Below are positions 1 to 10,931 of a DNA stretch of 64,000 nt, in pieces. Both the position numbers and the translations under genes were made by a program. The DNA is taken from NCBI GenBank assembly GCA_949825025.1, contig OX463785.1, positions 23,065,971-23,129,970 of the forward strand. The letters run 5' to 3'. Under the pieces are notes generated by a model that saw only the letters and a list, made by a program, of their open reading frames with translations, had not been told where the DNA came from and made no database searches. This DNA is from Siphlonurus alternatus (taxonomy: Eukaryota; Arthropoda; Insecta; Ephemeroptera; Siphlonuridae). Each line of letters starts with the position of its first letter. Within the stretch, counting starts at the first letter, position 1.

Positions 1-219
1 TAGACATTTAAATAGTTAGTTGTTTGAACCTCATTTTAATAATGTTATGGTTAAAAATTATAACAAGTTTACAAAGAAAATTAAATATTTTCTTTTCAGA
101 TTCCTAAAATTTTCTTTTATAATATTTACATTTTTTTACCAAGGACAATACAAGGACATAAATATAAGTTCAACACGGAAGCTTTCTGACTTCAGTAGTG
201 GAAAAAACACGAAAGAAGA

Positions 220-2417
220 ATGAAGAGAGTTTCTCTGTAAGTTATTTCATGTTTTTATTTCAGAAACCTACAGTACGTTTACATGCACAGTTTGATACGT
301 ATTAAACGTACTGCTACAGTTATAATTTAAGTAATTTTAACTTTGTTCAACAATTTTGGAAGTTCTATGGGACTCTTATTATGTAATCATTTGACAGTAA
401 GTATATTCAAAATTCTATTATTAAATTCATTTCATTTGAAATAAAATTAATTGAATTAAATTGCACCTTTATGAAATATTTAATTTTCAGATTTCAATCA
501 CTTTGTTTGCTGTGTATTATGGGATATGTCACATCAATTGCTATGGTAAGCTTATTCATTTTATTATACTCAAACAATAATATAACCGTGACTTTTAAAC
601 TGTTTTTAACATGCGCCTTGGTCAAAAGTCACGAAAACAGAACCTTTCTACCCATGTATTGTGACCCCATCATTTTTGCCATAATATAACATTAAATCCT
701 AAATCAACATGATCTCCAAAGACTTATAATTTTATGATATCCTCGAATTAGTTTGAAATAATTAACTATATAAAATTAAACTATATTATATTTGTTACAA
801 TTTAATTAGAATTATTACTTTAAAGCAATCATTACTATGTACAATTTGCATGACATTTTTTTATTGCAGAAATGGATAGAGGGACCGGGAACTATTTTTA
901 AAAAATTATTGAAAGTTGATTTTATGACGTCACGAGGAGTCTGTCCTTAAAAAAAAAGGATAGGCGCTAAACGCCCGTGACGTCATAAAACTGATTTTCA
1001 ATAATTTTTTTAAAAATAGTTCCCGCTCTAAAAAAAATCTGAAAAAATTCAGAGTAGCATATTTTGGTACCCTCTATCTATTTCTGCAATAAAAAAATGT
1101 CATGCAATTTGTCCATTCGCAATGAATATAAAATAAAAATATTTGTGTTTGATTTTCCATAAAAAAAATGTACCAAATGCTGAGGAGAAACTTATAGAAA
1201 TGAAAATTGCATACCTTCCAGTAGACCTGGAATAATATATATATTTTTATTTTATTTCAGAACGAGAACCTAGTTTACGATGATGACGTATATTTGGAAA
1301 CAGAGGATTGTCCATCGTGCCGAGCATGTCCGAACTGTCCCGAATCTTGTCGATCATGTCCGAACTGTCCCGAGTGCCAGAACTGCAGACAATGCTCGAG
1401 TTGTCGCGAGTGCAATAACAATGCAAGGGGACGCGGATCTTGCTGTAGCTGCTGTCGTGAAGGGCGCAAGTGCTGCTGCCAGCGGGAAAATCAGAAACTA
1501 TCACCTCTCGCTGGATGGAACTGGGTATGTTCTTCTTGTAATTTGAGCACTGATGAATTCAAAATCTGATTCTCTATAATAAATTTATATTATACTATCA
1601 ACTAGTTATACAGTCCCGAGTTGGAATTAATTTCATATTTTCATCGCCATTAAGCTCTCCTCTCGCCTTTTTTCCTCTTATTTTACACCGTTTTAAATGT
1701 AAAAAAAAGGGGAAAAGACGAGATTACGTCTTTTATTCTCTTCTTGAAAATAAAATGCCACAAATATTATTTCCATTTCATCCTCACTTTGAGCGAAAAG
1801 GAAATGAGATGTGTTTTAGAGATAAAAAGATTAGGTTTAGTATGAGTTAAAGATGAATTTTTTCAACTAGGGGTATCTTTGTATGAAAGAAAAATAATTT
1901 GATCATAATATTTTATTAGTAATTGTGATTTTTAATACATAAAATGAAGTTTCTAATTTTTTTTTAATTTACAAGAAAATCATTAACAGAAAAAATTAAA
2001 TTTAATTCAAAACCCGCGGAAATTTAATATTTATTAATTTCTATCTCTGTCCATTGCAGGACGAAGATGATGCGGATCAAATCAACGATAAAGTTGATGA
2101 AATCGAGGTAAGAAAATAACATCAATTTTAGCAATTTTCAATAAATATAATATGTGTATTATTTTTTTAACTTTAAACTCTTTCATTGCGATTATTACAC
2201 TCCTTCACTTTAACCTTACCCTGGTCAAATGTCACCCTTGTTATTTCAGGTTGAGGTTGAGCCACGCTTCAACTCGCAGGAAGAAGTGACTGCCGAAATG
2301 CGAGCGCTGCTACCCAGTTTGTGTCCTGGGGGAAGATTGTACCGGAGAGACGGACTTCTTTATGTTTGTAGAGGCAGTGGACATCACAAAAGATGCTACC
2401 AAGTTACCGCCCGTTAA
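220..2417 (+). CDS. Secreted cysteine-rich acidic modular protein, 183 aa, 5 exons
   Basis: Exons 220-236, 491-545, 1261-1524, 2060-2107 and 2250-2417 join in one frame; the first intron is phase 2 and the rest are phase 0. Exons 1-2 encode a signal peptide (MKRVSLFQSLCLLCIMGYVTS). Exon 3 (residues 25-112) is packed with Cys in CxxC, CPxC and CCxCC arrangements, like a metal-binding or heavily disulphide-linked segment. Exon 4 is a 16-residue acidic spacer. Exon 5 carries one copy of a small Cys module (CPGGRLYRR, then YVCRG, then KRC) shared with the next gene. An AATAAA lies near 2842. The stop codon falls inside the terminal repeat of a hairpin MITE that starts at about 2413, so the C-terminus may be truncated or altered. 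I recognise no family. Splice sites are canonical and frames are consistent, but there is no transcript evidence. Confidence 0.72.
841..1112. mobile_element. Family A hairpin MITE, copy in intron 2 of the first gene
   Basis: Arms start ACAATTTGCATGACATTTTT and end with the inverse. The core has ATTGCAGAAATGGATAGAGG, a phase of TTTTTAAAAAATTATTGAAA, and TGACGTCA on both sides of the loop. The left arm lacks about 35 bp present in other copies, so it is internally deleted. Confidence 0.8.
1615..1872 (+). mobile_element. Family B MITE (CCCGAGTTGAAA / TTTCAACTAGGG ends)
   Basis: About 260-bp element with short inverted termini. The interior includes ATTAAGCTCTCCTCTCG, CGAGATTACGTCTT and AAAAAGATTAGGTTTAG. 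It recurs at 5126, 7047, 10932 (inverted) and 56128, and this copy lies in intron 3 of the first gene. Confidence 0.75.
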
Positions 2418-2814
2418 TAGACAATAATGGTTGCATTTTTTTATTTCATAATTAGAAAGTACACCTAAAATTATGCTTTTCTGAATTTTTTCAGATTTTT
2501 TGGAGTGCGGAAACTAATTTTAAAAAAATATTTAAAATCTCTGAATTAGGGCGGTACACCTGATGGGACAACCGTGACGTCATTTGTCGTGCTGTGATTG
2601 GCTATTGATGACATCACGGTTGCTGTGATTGGCTATTGATGACGTCACGGTTGTCCCATCAGATGTACCACCCTAATTCACATGTATTTTAAATATTTTT
2701 TTAAAAATTAGTTCCCGCACTTTAAAAAATCTGAAAAAAATTCAGAAAAGCATAATTTTATGTATATTTTGTAATTATGAAATAAAAAAATGCAACCATT
2801 ATTGTCTATTAAGG
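2413..2814. mobile_element. Hairpin MITE (divergent family A) overlapping the stop codon of the first gene
   Basis: Long imperfect inverted repeat. The left arm begins TTAATAGACAATAATGGTTG and the right arm ends with its reverse complement. The inner arms carry the family A signature (ctgaattttttcagattttt and its inverse), and the loop contains repeated TGACGTCA and GTGATTGGCTATTGATGAC. The TAA of the upstream gene lies within the left terminus. Confidence 0.8.
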
Positions 2815-3637
2815 ATTAATGTCACCATGGCTGCTAGACTATAAAATAAAGGACAAAAAAATCTCCAAGTTTGTTGATGCCATGTAGAGAAAAAAGTAGA
2901 ATTGATTTTGATTACTTAAATTTTTTTCTGTTAAAATGATTTGACTAAAAGTTACAGCAAGGTCCATTTAAAATAATGTTAATCTTAAACGCTAAATATA
3001 TCGAAAATTTCATCCAATTTAGTCTAATTTTTTACGACAAAATTTCATGGTGTCAGAAAATTTTAATATAATTTTCAGATTCGTGTATCATTTACTTATA
3101 AGCCTACATTTTTTTTTTTTACCACTGATAAAATCTTTAGTGGGTATATTTATAAATATTTATGTTGTGGTATTGTGATATTGCATGTTTATCCTTACGG
3201 AATTGTATAGTATACTGTACAATGATAAAAAAAAATGTGCAAATGATATTGAATGTAAATCGATACAAATAGCCTGGATATAATTTTAAGAATGAAAAAT
3301 TATTGTTTTAATTTTATTTCTAAATATTACTTACAGCACGAAGATTGTATGAAGTGAATTTATAAGAACTTAAAGACAAGAGTCTTTAAATATATATTTT
3401 TTTGTACTTGCAATATAGATATTAAATATAAAAATTGTGTCAAAAAAAAGCCTTTTATTTATTATTTTAAAGCTGTCACTTGCTTTCCGCTGTATTTTAA
3501 GAGTTTGTTTTTAGAGTACTGTTATAGGTTTAAAAAAATTAAAATTTGAAACCACACAAATTCAGGTCCTTTTTCTTAAATATATTATTCAAATTTATAA
3601 TTATGCAAATTAATTCACTGTACAGTACATTTTAATA

Positions 3638-3947
3638 GAGTATCAATCTCAATTTTTTTATTGCAGAAATGGATAGAGGATGCAAAGTTATGCTACCCTG
3701 ATTATTTTCAGATTTTTTAGAGCCCGGAAACTATTTTTAAAAAATTATTGAAAGTTCTTTTTGTGACGTCACGAGATGCCGCTCCTTAAGAAAAAGATAG
3801 GACTTACGGCCGCGTAACGTCACTTTCAATACTTTTTTAAAAATACTTCCTGGGCTCTAAAAAATCTGAAAAAAAAAATCAGGGTAGCATAACTTTTTAC
3901 CCTCTACCCATTTCTGCAATAAAAAAAATGAGGTCGTTACTACATTG
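3638..3947. mobile_element. Family A hairpin MITE
   Basis: Left arm reads GAGTATCAATCTCAATTTTT, then TTATTGCAGAAATGGATAGA. The right arm is the inverse, ending near ATGAGGTCGTTACTAC. TGACGTCAC and its inverse flank the loop. Confidence 0.75.
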
Positions 3948-4149
3948 TATAAATTTATGGAACATCAGTACAATAAAAAAGTTATTAATTAGATCGATGT
4001 AATATAGTAAAAATTCTAAAAATAGTCAGTATTATATAAAATTGATAGTAATTTTGAGGGAATAATTTTAAAAGGCCTTGACTTTTATAGCAATTAATAA
4101 ATCCCAGCATTCACCTATAGTTTAGACTGAAGGAAATATAGAAACCTCA

Positions 4150-4302
4150 AGTAGGATGGTCGGCAATTGATGAAAAATAGTAGAAACTACCATCAACTAC
4201 TTCACAGTTGCACGAGACATCAGAATGTTGTTAAGTTTGGTGCTGCCTGGGGTCGAAGTGAGTGAACTCACGACCATTCATGACGAATAGGATGCGTATA
4301 TA
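4150..4302 (-). mobile_element. SINE fragment (tRNA-derived head), reverse orientation
   Basis: Read on the minus strand it resembles the head of the SINE at 8782: GGTCGTGAGTTC box-B-like sequence followed by the region that includes CAATTGCCGACCATCC. It is degenerate. Confidence 0.55.
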
Positions 4303-4331
4303 ACTTTACGTCAAGTACCAAGTACCAAGTT

Positions 4332-4804
4332 TATAATGGGCTTACGGGGTTTAATTTTTTTACTGGCTCAATCAAAAGAGGAGGTCGAAAAATATCCCTT
4401 TGATTTTTTTGCGATTTTTTTAAGCACTGCATCATACCTAGAATGGAGATTAAAAATGTCTCTTGACCTGGAGACTCCATCCGCAACGCCTATGACGTCA
4501 CTACATTCTTTGGTTCAAGTGTATAACACTTGTAAAAAATTATTGCATCGTTGCTTGTTTATTAAAAATAATCATTTGTTTCCATAGCAACGTGTTTGTT
4601 TAAAAACATTATATAGTTGAACCAAAGAATGTAATGACGTCATAGGCATTGCGGATGGAGCCTCCAGGTCAAGAGACATTTTTAATCTCCATTCTAGGTA
4701 TGATGCAGTGCTTAAAAAAAAACGCAAAAAAATCTAAGGGATATTTTTCGACCTCCTCTTTTGATTGAGCCAGTAAAAAAATGACACCCCGTAAGCCCAT
4801 TATA
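4332..4804. mobile_element. Large palindromic MITE (family C), arms about 230 bp
   Basis: Starts ATAATGGGCTTACGGGGT and ends ACCCCGTAAGCCCATTAT. The arms match over nearly their whole length, including GAGGAGGTCGAAAAATATCC and GGAGATTAAAAATGTCTCTT. TGACGTCA-type motifs flank a short AT-rich loop. No ORF in it looks like a real protein. Confidence 0.8.
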
Positions 4805-5012
4805 TTCATTATAATTTCGTAACAAATTATTACAAAAGTATATTCAATATGATTATTCTCTACGTGTTGTTGATACTTATCTGCATATCACTGGGTATAA
4901 TATAAACAAAAACTTTTAATAAAACATCACTGTTTCACTATAATTTTTTTAACAACTGAAGATAAAAGATAATCACTAGTAATGAGCTATTTTTAAGTCA
5001 CGTACAGGACAA

Positions 5013-5019
5013 TATAAAG
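5013..5019 (+). promoter_or_regulatory. TATA box of the second Cys-rich gene
   Basis: TATAAAG 44 bp upstream of the ATG at 5063; a start site about 30 bp downstream would leave a 5' UTR of about 20 bases. Confidence 0.5.
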
Positions 5020-5062
5020 CCTTCATCTAAGCAAAATAAATATTGTGCACTTGAAGTCAACC

Positions 5063-8000
5063 ATGAGGGTGGAGCATATGTGAGTAATATTTTCAATATT
5101 TATGACTTTTCCTTTATTATTTTATCCCGAGTTGAAATAAATTTCATCTTTTATTCACTATTAAGCTCTCCTCTCGTCCTTCCTCCTCTTATTTTACACC
5201 ATTTTAGAGAAAAAAAGACGAGAACACGTCTTTTTTCATCTTCTTGAGCAAAAAATGTTAGAAATATTGTCTTCATTTCATCCTCACTTTCAGCGAAGAG
5301 GAAATAAGATGTGTTTTAGAGTTAAAAGGATTAGGTTTAGATGTGTAAAAGATGAGTTGAAGACGTAATAAGATTGAGAGATTTGGGGTTCGAAGCCTGG
5401 CGGTGACTTCATTCGTACTTGAATTTATTTTTCAAACTAATATTTATATATTGTGAAAAAGGTCGATGAAAAATTAATAATTGAAATCTAAAAGTTAACT
5501 TTTCCTTTCCCTACCTTTTTCTAACAAGTATTGTATTTATAAAAACATCAACAATTTACTACAATTTCTTTATTATGAAACATATAAACAGTAAAGAAAT
5601 TCAGTGAGAGCAAAAATATTTTTCTGTTTTAGATTTCATTATTGTTCCTCCCACTATATTTAAACATTTATTTTAAATTAATTTCAAAAAATAATAACAA
5701 ATTATATAAAAAATATTTTAAAAACTGCTTTATTATGTTTTTAGTATCAAAAAAATAAAAAAATTGAAATAATTAATTTAAACAAATTATTTTAATTTTT
5801 TAATAAGTATAACATTTAATTTTAAATATTAAATATACTGTTATACTTAAATTTTTAATTGAATGGAGTATTGACCTCAATTTTTTTATTGCAGAAATGG
5901 ATAGAGGGTGCAAAGTTATGCTACTCTGATTTTTTTCAGATTTTTTAGAGCCCGGGAACTATTTTTAAAAAATGATTGAAATTTATTTTTGTGACGTCAC
6001 GAGACGCCGCTCCTTAAGAAAAAGATAGGACTTGCCGCCGCGTGACGTCACAAAAAGGAATTTCAATACTTTTTTAAAAATACTTCCCGGGCTCTAAAAA
6101 CCTGAAAAAAATCAGGATAGCATAACTTTGCACGCTCTATCCATTTCTACAATAAAAAAAATGAGGACAATACTCCATTTAAATGTTATTTTTCTCGTAA
6201 TTTCAATATCTTATTGTCCACAGGTTGCTGTTTTTATGTTCGCTGTTATTTCTACAGGTGGCACTTGCTGATTATGACCAGGTAAGAAGTACAATTAATT
6301 TAGTTTATTCGAAATTTACAAATTTTAAGCTCGAATTGCTTATCATGTGGTATTTTCTCGAAATACTTTAAGGTATTTTTCAGGGAAAGTCTTGAAATAT
6401 GACGCATCCACTCTAATGGAGAATCGACCTCAAAATTTTTTATATCAGAAATGGATAGAGGATGAAAAGTTATGTTACTCCGATTTTTTTTTTTTTTTTT
6501 TTTTTTCAGATTTTTTAGGGGCCGGGAGGTATTGCTAAAAAGTTTTGGCGAGGTCAGGTTCGAATCCACGTCCCTTTTGGGTCGTATCTTTTATCAAGAG
6601 AGGCGGCACTTTTTCTGCACTTTCAATATTTTTTAAAAAATAGTTGCCGGGCTCTAAAAAATCTGAAAAAAAATCAGAGTAGCATAACTTTGCACCCACT
6701 ATCCATTTCTGCAATAAAAAAAATTGAGGTCGATACTCCATTTTGGATTTATTTTCTGGAGAACATATATGAAATAGAATTTTTTGGATTTAAAATAATA
6801 TAAAACAATTGTCTTACAGAAATGCTTAATACTTTCGTACGCTTCTAAATTATTTCTCTTTATTTATTGATCATGCAGTTGTTCATTGAAAATATAAAGG
6901 ATAAAATAATAAAGTGCATGGCACGTAAAAGCATTATTTTTTTCAAATACCTTCAATTTAGGCTTAAAATTTTATTTTTACGTGTTTGTTTTTTTAATAA
7001 AGAAGGAAAATAGAAAGATATTTATTTAGAGATGGAAAAAAAGAGACCCGAGTTGAAATTATGTCATCTTTTATTTGCTATTAAGCTCTCTCCTCGTCTA
7101 ATTCCCTTCAATTTTGCACCATTTTATAGGAAAAAAGACAAGATTACGTATTTGTTTCTTTTCGAGCATAAAATGTTAGAAATATTGACTCCATTTTATC
7201 TTCATTTTAAACGAAGAAGAAATAAGGTCTATTTTAGAGGTAAAAAGATTAGGTTTAAAATGTAAAGGAAATCAAGGATGAGTTGAAGACGTAATTTTTC
7301 AACTAGGGGAGAGAGGGGGAGCGAAAGCAAATCTTGATGTTCAATAATTTAATTTTCGTTCACAGTACACTGGCGATGACGATGAAATCGACGAGCTTGA
7401 TGAAATCGACGAGCTTCATGAAATCGACGAAATAACTGACGAAATTCTAGACAGACAACGTGGTGGACGTAGGCCTGGCATAAGGCCTGGAAGACCTGGA
7501 AGGCCTGGAAGACCTGGAAGGCCTGGAAGACCTGGAAGACCTGGAAGACCTGGAAGGCCTGGAAGACCTGGAAGGCCTGGAAGACCTGGAAGGCCTGGAG
7601 AATGCCCTGGCATCACTCAAGAGCGAAATGATGGAACATACTGTTGCGTGTTTGGATTCTGTTACCGATTATTACAGGTTTCTACAAGTTATTTCAATAT
7701 GAAAGTATATATAATCATAATATCAAATTTAGGTACTTCTAATTACATAATTCTCATTAAGTTTACAACGCTAATGGACACTTTGCAAGACATTTTTTTA
7801 TTGCTGAAATGGATAGAGGGTACCAAATTATGCTACTCTGAATTTTTTTCAGATTTTATTGAGAGCGGAAACTATTTTTAAAAAATTATTGATAGTCAGT
7901 TTTATGACGTCACAGGCGTTGAGCGCCTATCCTTTTTAAGGACAGACTCCTCGTGACGTCATAAAATTGACTTTCAATAATTTTTTTTAAAAAATAGTTC

Positions 8001-10079
8001 CCGGTCTCTAAAAAATCTGAAAAAATTCAGAGTAGCATAACTTTGCACCCTCTATCCATTCCTGCAATAAAAAAAATTGAGGTCGGTACTCCATTACTGA
8101 TATTTTGGTTTCAGGACGAGGTCGAAGAGCTTCAAGATTCGTCAAGTCAAACCAGGGTTTGTCAGGGTGGCCAAATGTATCGACAAGGTCGCAACCTTTA
8201 CTGTTGTCAAGGACGGAGAAGATGCCATATAGTACCCTGCCAGGATAACCAGGTATTTGCACGGTTCAGCAATATTTCAAAAAGTACCTAGAGATATATA
8301 AATTTCATTCATTTTTATTAACCTCTCTAATACCCTTAAAATAATACTGCAATGTGCTAATGGAAAAAAACAAATTCTTTCACCTGATTTTTTTTTTTTT
8401 ACCAGTTTATATCCCCCTTTAGATAATTAGAATTATTATAAAATAAAATTCAGGGTAGGTAACGAAATAATATTTTGAGATAATCAAGCTTTTGCTCCCC
8501 ATTTGATTAACATGTAAAACTGATATTTTTCGTGGAATTTTGCAAAAAGTACTCATAGCTCGAAATCCTGTTTGAGGTCGATATATTTTTCTTTCGGAAT
8601 GCATTAGTAAAAACAAAAACCCCAAGCTTTGTATTACAAACTATTACTTATTTGTCAAAGAAAAATCAACATTTTTCTAATAAGTTTTAATGCTTGAAAG
8701 GTGAAGGTAAATATTTTATCCGCAATGCAGGTTGCATAATTTACAAATTACCCGAACAGCTTATTTTTTATCTAGTTTAAACGGGCACTTGACGCAGTGG
8801 TATACACCTCTGATTCGTAATCGGATGGTCGTGAGTTCGATCCCAGCCATGCACCGCCAAACTTTTCACAAGTAGCGGTTTCTAAAGAACACCCACTCGT
8901 GCATCCGGGAGGTGATTGATGGCATCCTCCATCAATTGCCGACCATCCTGACTAAGGTTTCCATGGTTTCCTCAGTCACAACCAGGCGAATGCTGGGATG
9001 GATTGCTTAGGCCATGGCCGCCCCGGTTTGGAAGGGACCCACAAAAGTAGGGTCTTCGAAGAGCCGGGAGGTTAAATTCAATTCAGTCACTTAAATGTGG
9101 CCAGTACCCTGTACTAGGGTTCAGTTAAAAAGCTAAAAAATATATATATTTATATGCCTGTAGAGTGACATGAAATATTTTACTCCCTTTATGTATTTAG
9201 TATATAAATTATTTCGTACAAAATTAAATGTATGGAATAAAAAAAACTGTGTTTTGTTATTCTATTTATTTAAATTTGCTTCAACTGAACTTTGTTGATA
9301 CCGGCCATAATACGTGAGATAATTAAACTACCAAGTTTTTCGTGGACCCCCTATTAGCATATTGCTTAAGGTTTTGTGGGTCCATTCCAAACCGAGACAG
9401 CTTTCCACATTTCCACATTTATAGAGAAACTTCAAGTAATGCGTCTCGCGCTGCGCAATTGTTGTCGCTAAGGTACATTTTGCACTTGAAAATGAAGCAA
9501 AGTGTTTTTTTTTTTAATTATTCTCGGTTTTAAAATCAAGTAAAAAAAATCTAAATCTTGCATTGTCCACTGTATTTTTTTAGTTTTGACCGAAATCTTA
9601 TTCTTAGTGAAAAAAAACGAATTTACGTTCTTTTTTTACATGTATAGGACGATGGGAACATCGAAAAATCAGCCCCTATTGATCAAGACTCTAAATTTTA
9701 GCACTATAAATCAAATTCAACTTTCAGGACGAGACGGCGGATGATGCCATTGACGAAGCTGATCTAGATGAGAACGGCCAGGGACGACGCCAACCAGTTT
9801 GCAGCGGAGGTCGCGTGTGGAGACGAAGCAGCGGACGTCTGTTTTGTTGTAGAGGTCAAGGAAACACGAGGAGGTGTCGCGTCATACCGTGCCAGCAGCA
9901 GGTTTGTTGATTATTCAAAATTATGTGATTTGTATATATAGAGGCTTCAAGTGTTTGATTCAAGTGAAAAACAATATATTGGATAAAAGAAATTAAGTCA
10001 AAGAATTGACTTATTCGAATAAATTATCGCAATCTATGTGAATTACATCAGTGAAACAAACTCAACTTCTGACTGAATT

Positions 10080-10111
<32 letters not shown>

Positions 10112-10176
10112 TAATGCTTTTTATCATATTTCAGGATGAAACTGAAGATGAATATAACATTGAACCTGAATACTAA
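5063..10176 (+). CDS. Secreted acidic, RPG-repeat and Cys-module protein, 246 aa, 6 exons
   Basis: Exons 5063-5079, 6224-6281, 7366-7677, 8115-8252, 9728-9901 and 10135-10176 join in frame; the first intron is phase 2 and all later ones are phase 0. The signal peptide is [21 protein letters not shown]. Exon 3 (residues 26-129) has an acidic repeat of EIDEL type, then about 13 tandem Arg-Pro-Gly triplets, then CPG-YCC-CY. Exons 4 and 5 each begin Asp-Glu and end in Gln, and carry the module CxGGx2[YW]xR, then CCxG, RRC and PC. Exon 6 is a 13-residue acidic tail. It is a paralogue of the first gene by module and exon phase. The symmetric phase 0 exons indicate spread by exon duplication. Function is unknown; the alternation of acidic and basic segments suggests a structural or ion-binding secreted protein. 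Confidence 0.72.
5126..5372 (+). mobile_element. Family B MITE, 3' end missing
   Basis: Starts CCCGAGTTGAAATAAATTTC and follows the family B interior to GATGAGTTGAAGACGTAAT, then diverges before the right terminus. It lies in intron 1 of the second gene. Confidence 0.65.
5863..6178. mobile_element. Family A hairpin MITE (GAGGTC end type)
   Basis: Ends AATGGAGTATTGACCTCAAT and inverse; ATTGCAGAAATGG signature; TGACGTCAC on both sides of the loop. Sits 45 bp upstream of exon 2 of the second gene. Confidence 0.8.
6415..6743. mobile_element. Family A hairpin MITE, diverged left arm
   Basis: Begins AATGGAGAATCGACCTC and ends GAGGTCGATACTCCATT. The loop differs from other copies and lacks the TGACGTCA pair. 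The left arm has an expanded T run (6484-6506). Confidence 0.7.
7047..7308 (+). mobile_element. Family B MITE
   Basis: Complete copy from CCCGAGTTGAAATTATG to TTTTTCAACTAGGG, in intron 2 of the second gene just upstream of exon 3. Confidence 0.75.
7470..7599 (+). repeat. 9-bp tandem repeat encoding Arg-Pro-Gly
   Basis: About 13 copies of AGGCCTGGA or AGACCTGGA in exon 3 of the second gene. Units alternate between AGG and AGA for the same Arg, so the array is not perfectly homogenised. Confidence 0.9.
7773..8095. mobile_element. Family A hairpin MITE with unlike ends (chimeric)
   Basis: The left terminus is of the ATGGACA...AAGACATTTTT type; the right terminus is of the GAGGTCGGTACTCCAT type. 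Flanking TA on both sides suggests a TA target duplication. It lies in intron 3 of the second gene and ends 19 bp before exon 4. Confidence 0.75.
8782..9138 (+). mobile_element. tRNA-derived SINE, near full length
   Basis: The head has a pol III A-box-like TGACGCAGTGG and a B-box-like GGTCGTGAGTTCGATCCC. The body has TTTCCATGGTTTCCTCAGTC, GCGAATGCTGGGATGG and GGCCATGGCCGCC, as in arthropod SINEs. The tail is GGCCAGTACCCTGTACTAGG followed by an A-rich end. It lies in intron 4 of the second gene. Confidence 0.75.
10083..10111 (+). repeat. (AAT)n microsatellite
   Basis: About nine AAT units in the last intron of the second gene, shortly before exon 6. Confidence 0.8.
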
Positions 10177-10551
10177 AGTGGGCTACAATATTTATATACA
10201 GTTGCACCTAATTTAAAAAATGTAATGAAACAAAATAATGAAACATTACAATTATAAAATTGATTATTTTTGTTTGTCTTTTTTTTTTCATTCCAAAGAG
10301 ATTTAACTCATTTCAGTAATCAAGGAGTTTTATTTTCTTATTAATTGATTATAGTATATATTTTATCAGATTTTATAACGATTATTATATTTAATGTTTT
10401 TTTTTTTGTTTTATCCTCCTTTCAGTAAATACAAAATAATATTATTTTGTTACAAAGTTGAAAATTTTGGTATTATTAAATGGTAAAAAATATGTTTTCA
10501 ATTCAAGAAGTTTTTCTTTAAATTTCTATAACGTAGATTAAACCCCCACCT

Positions 10552-10688
10552 TAAGCCACCAAATAATTTTGCATACAATTTTTCCTTGCAAGTAAATTTC
10601 ATCTCCATACAAACAAATTAAGTTCAAGTTTTCTTAAAAGGAAAAATTGAATTCAATAGTTAGAAAAATTGTATCGCGTAATACCGGC
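10552..10688. mobile_element. Family G MITE remnant
   Basis: Shares TTTTGCATACAATTTTTCC, AAATTTCATCTCCATACAAA and AATTGTATCGCGTAATACC with the better copy at 11838. Confidence 0.6.
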
Positions 10689-10753
10689 TTTAGCACCAGG
10701 GATAAAAATTGAAGCAAAAGTGGAGGTTAAAGTGTTTTGTAAATGTCCCCCAT
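10689..10753 (-). mobile_element. Family D MITE arm
   Basis: Matches one arm of the element at 38149: TTTAGCACCAGGGATAAAA, then GTTAAAGTG and TGTAAATGTCC. Only one arm is present. Confidence 0.5.
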
Positions 10754-10794
10754 GATGTCTGGAATAGTGCATAATATATTCACCAAGACGTACC

Positions 10795-10930
10795 TCAGTT
10801 AGGGTGGTTGACAACTGATGGAAGATACCATAAAACACCTTCCGGTTGCACGTAACCTGAATGCTGAAAATTTTGGTACTGGCTGGGATCGAACTCACGA
10901 CCATTCTTTACGAATAGGATGCGTATACCC
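10795..10930 (-). mobile_element. SINE fragment, reverse orientation
   Basis: The minus strand shows GGTCGTGAGTTCGATCCCAG box-B-like sequence and the following SINE segment. It abuts the family B element at 10932. Confidence 0.6.
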
Positions 10931-10931
10931 A

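Larger units (their letters stand above)
2815..5012. other. Intergenic spacer, repeats only
   Basis: AT-rich spacer between the two Cys-rich genes. It holds a family A MITE, a reverse SINE fragment and a 470-bp palindrome, each listed separately. I see no coding exon. Confidence 0.6.

Noticed and set aside
8782..8860. True tRNA gene
   Set aside because: A and B boxes are present but the sequence does not fold as a full cloverleaf and continues into a SINE body.
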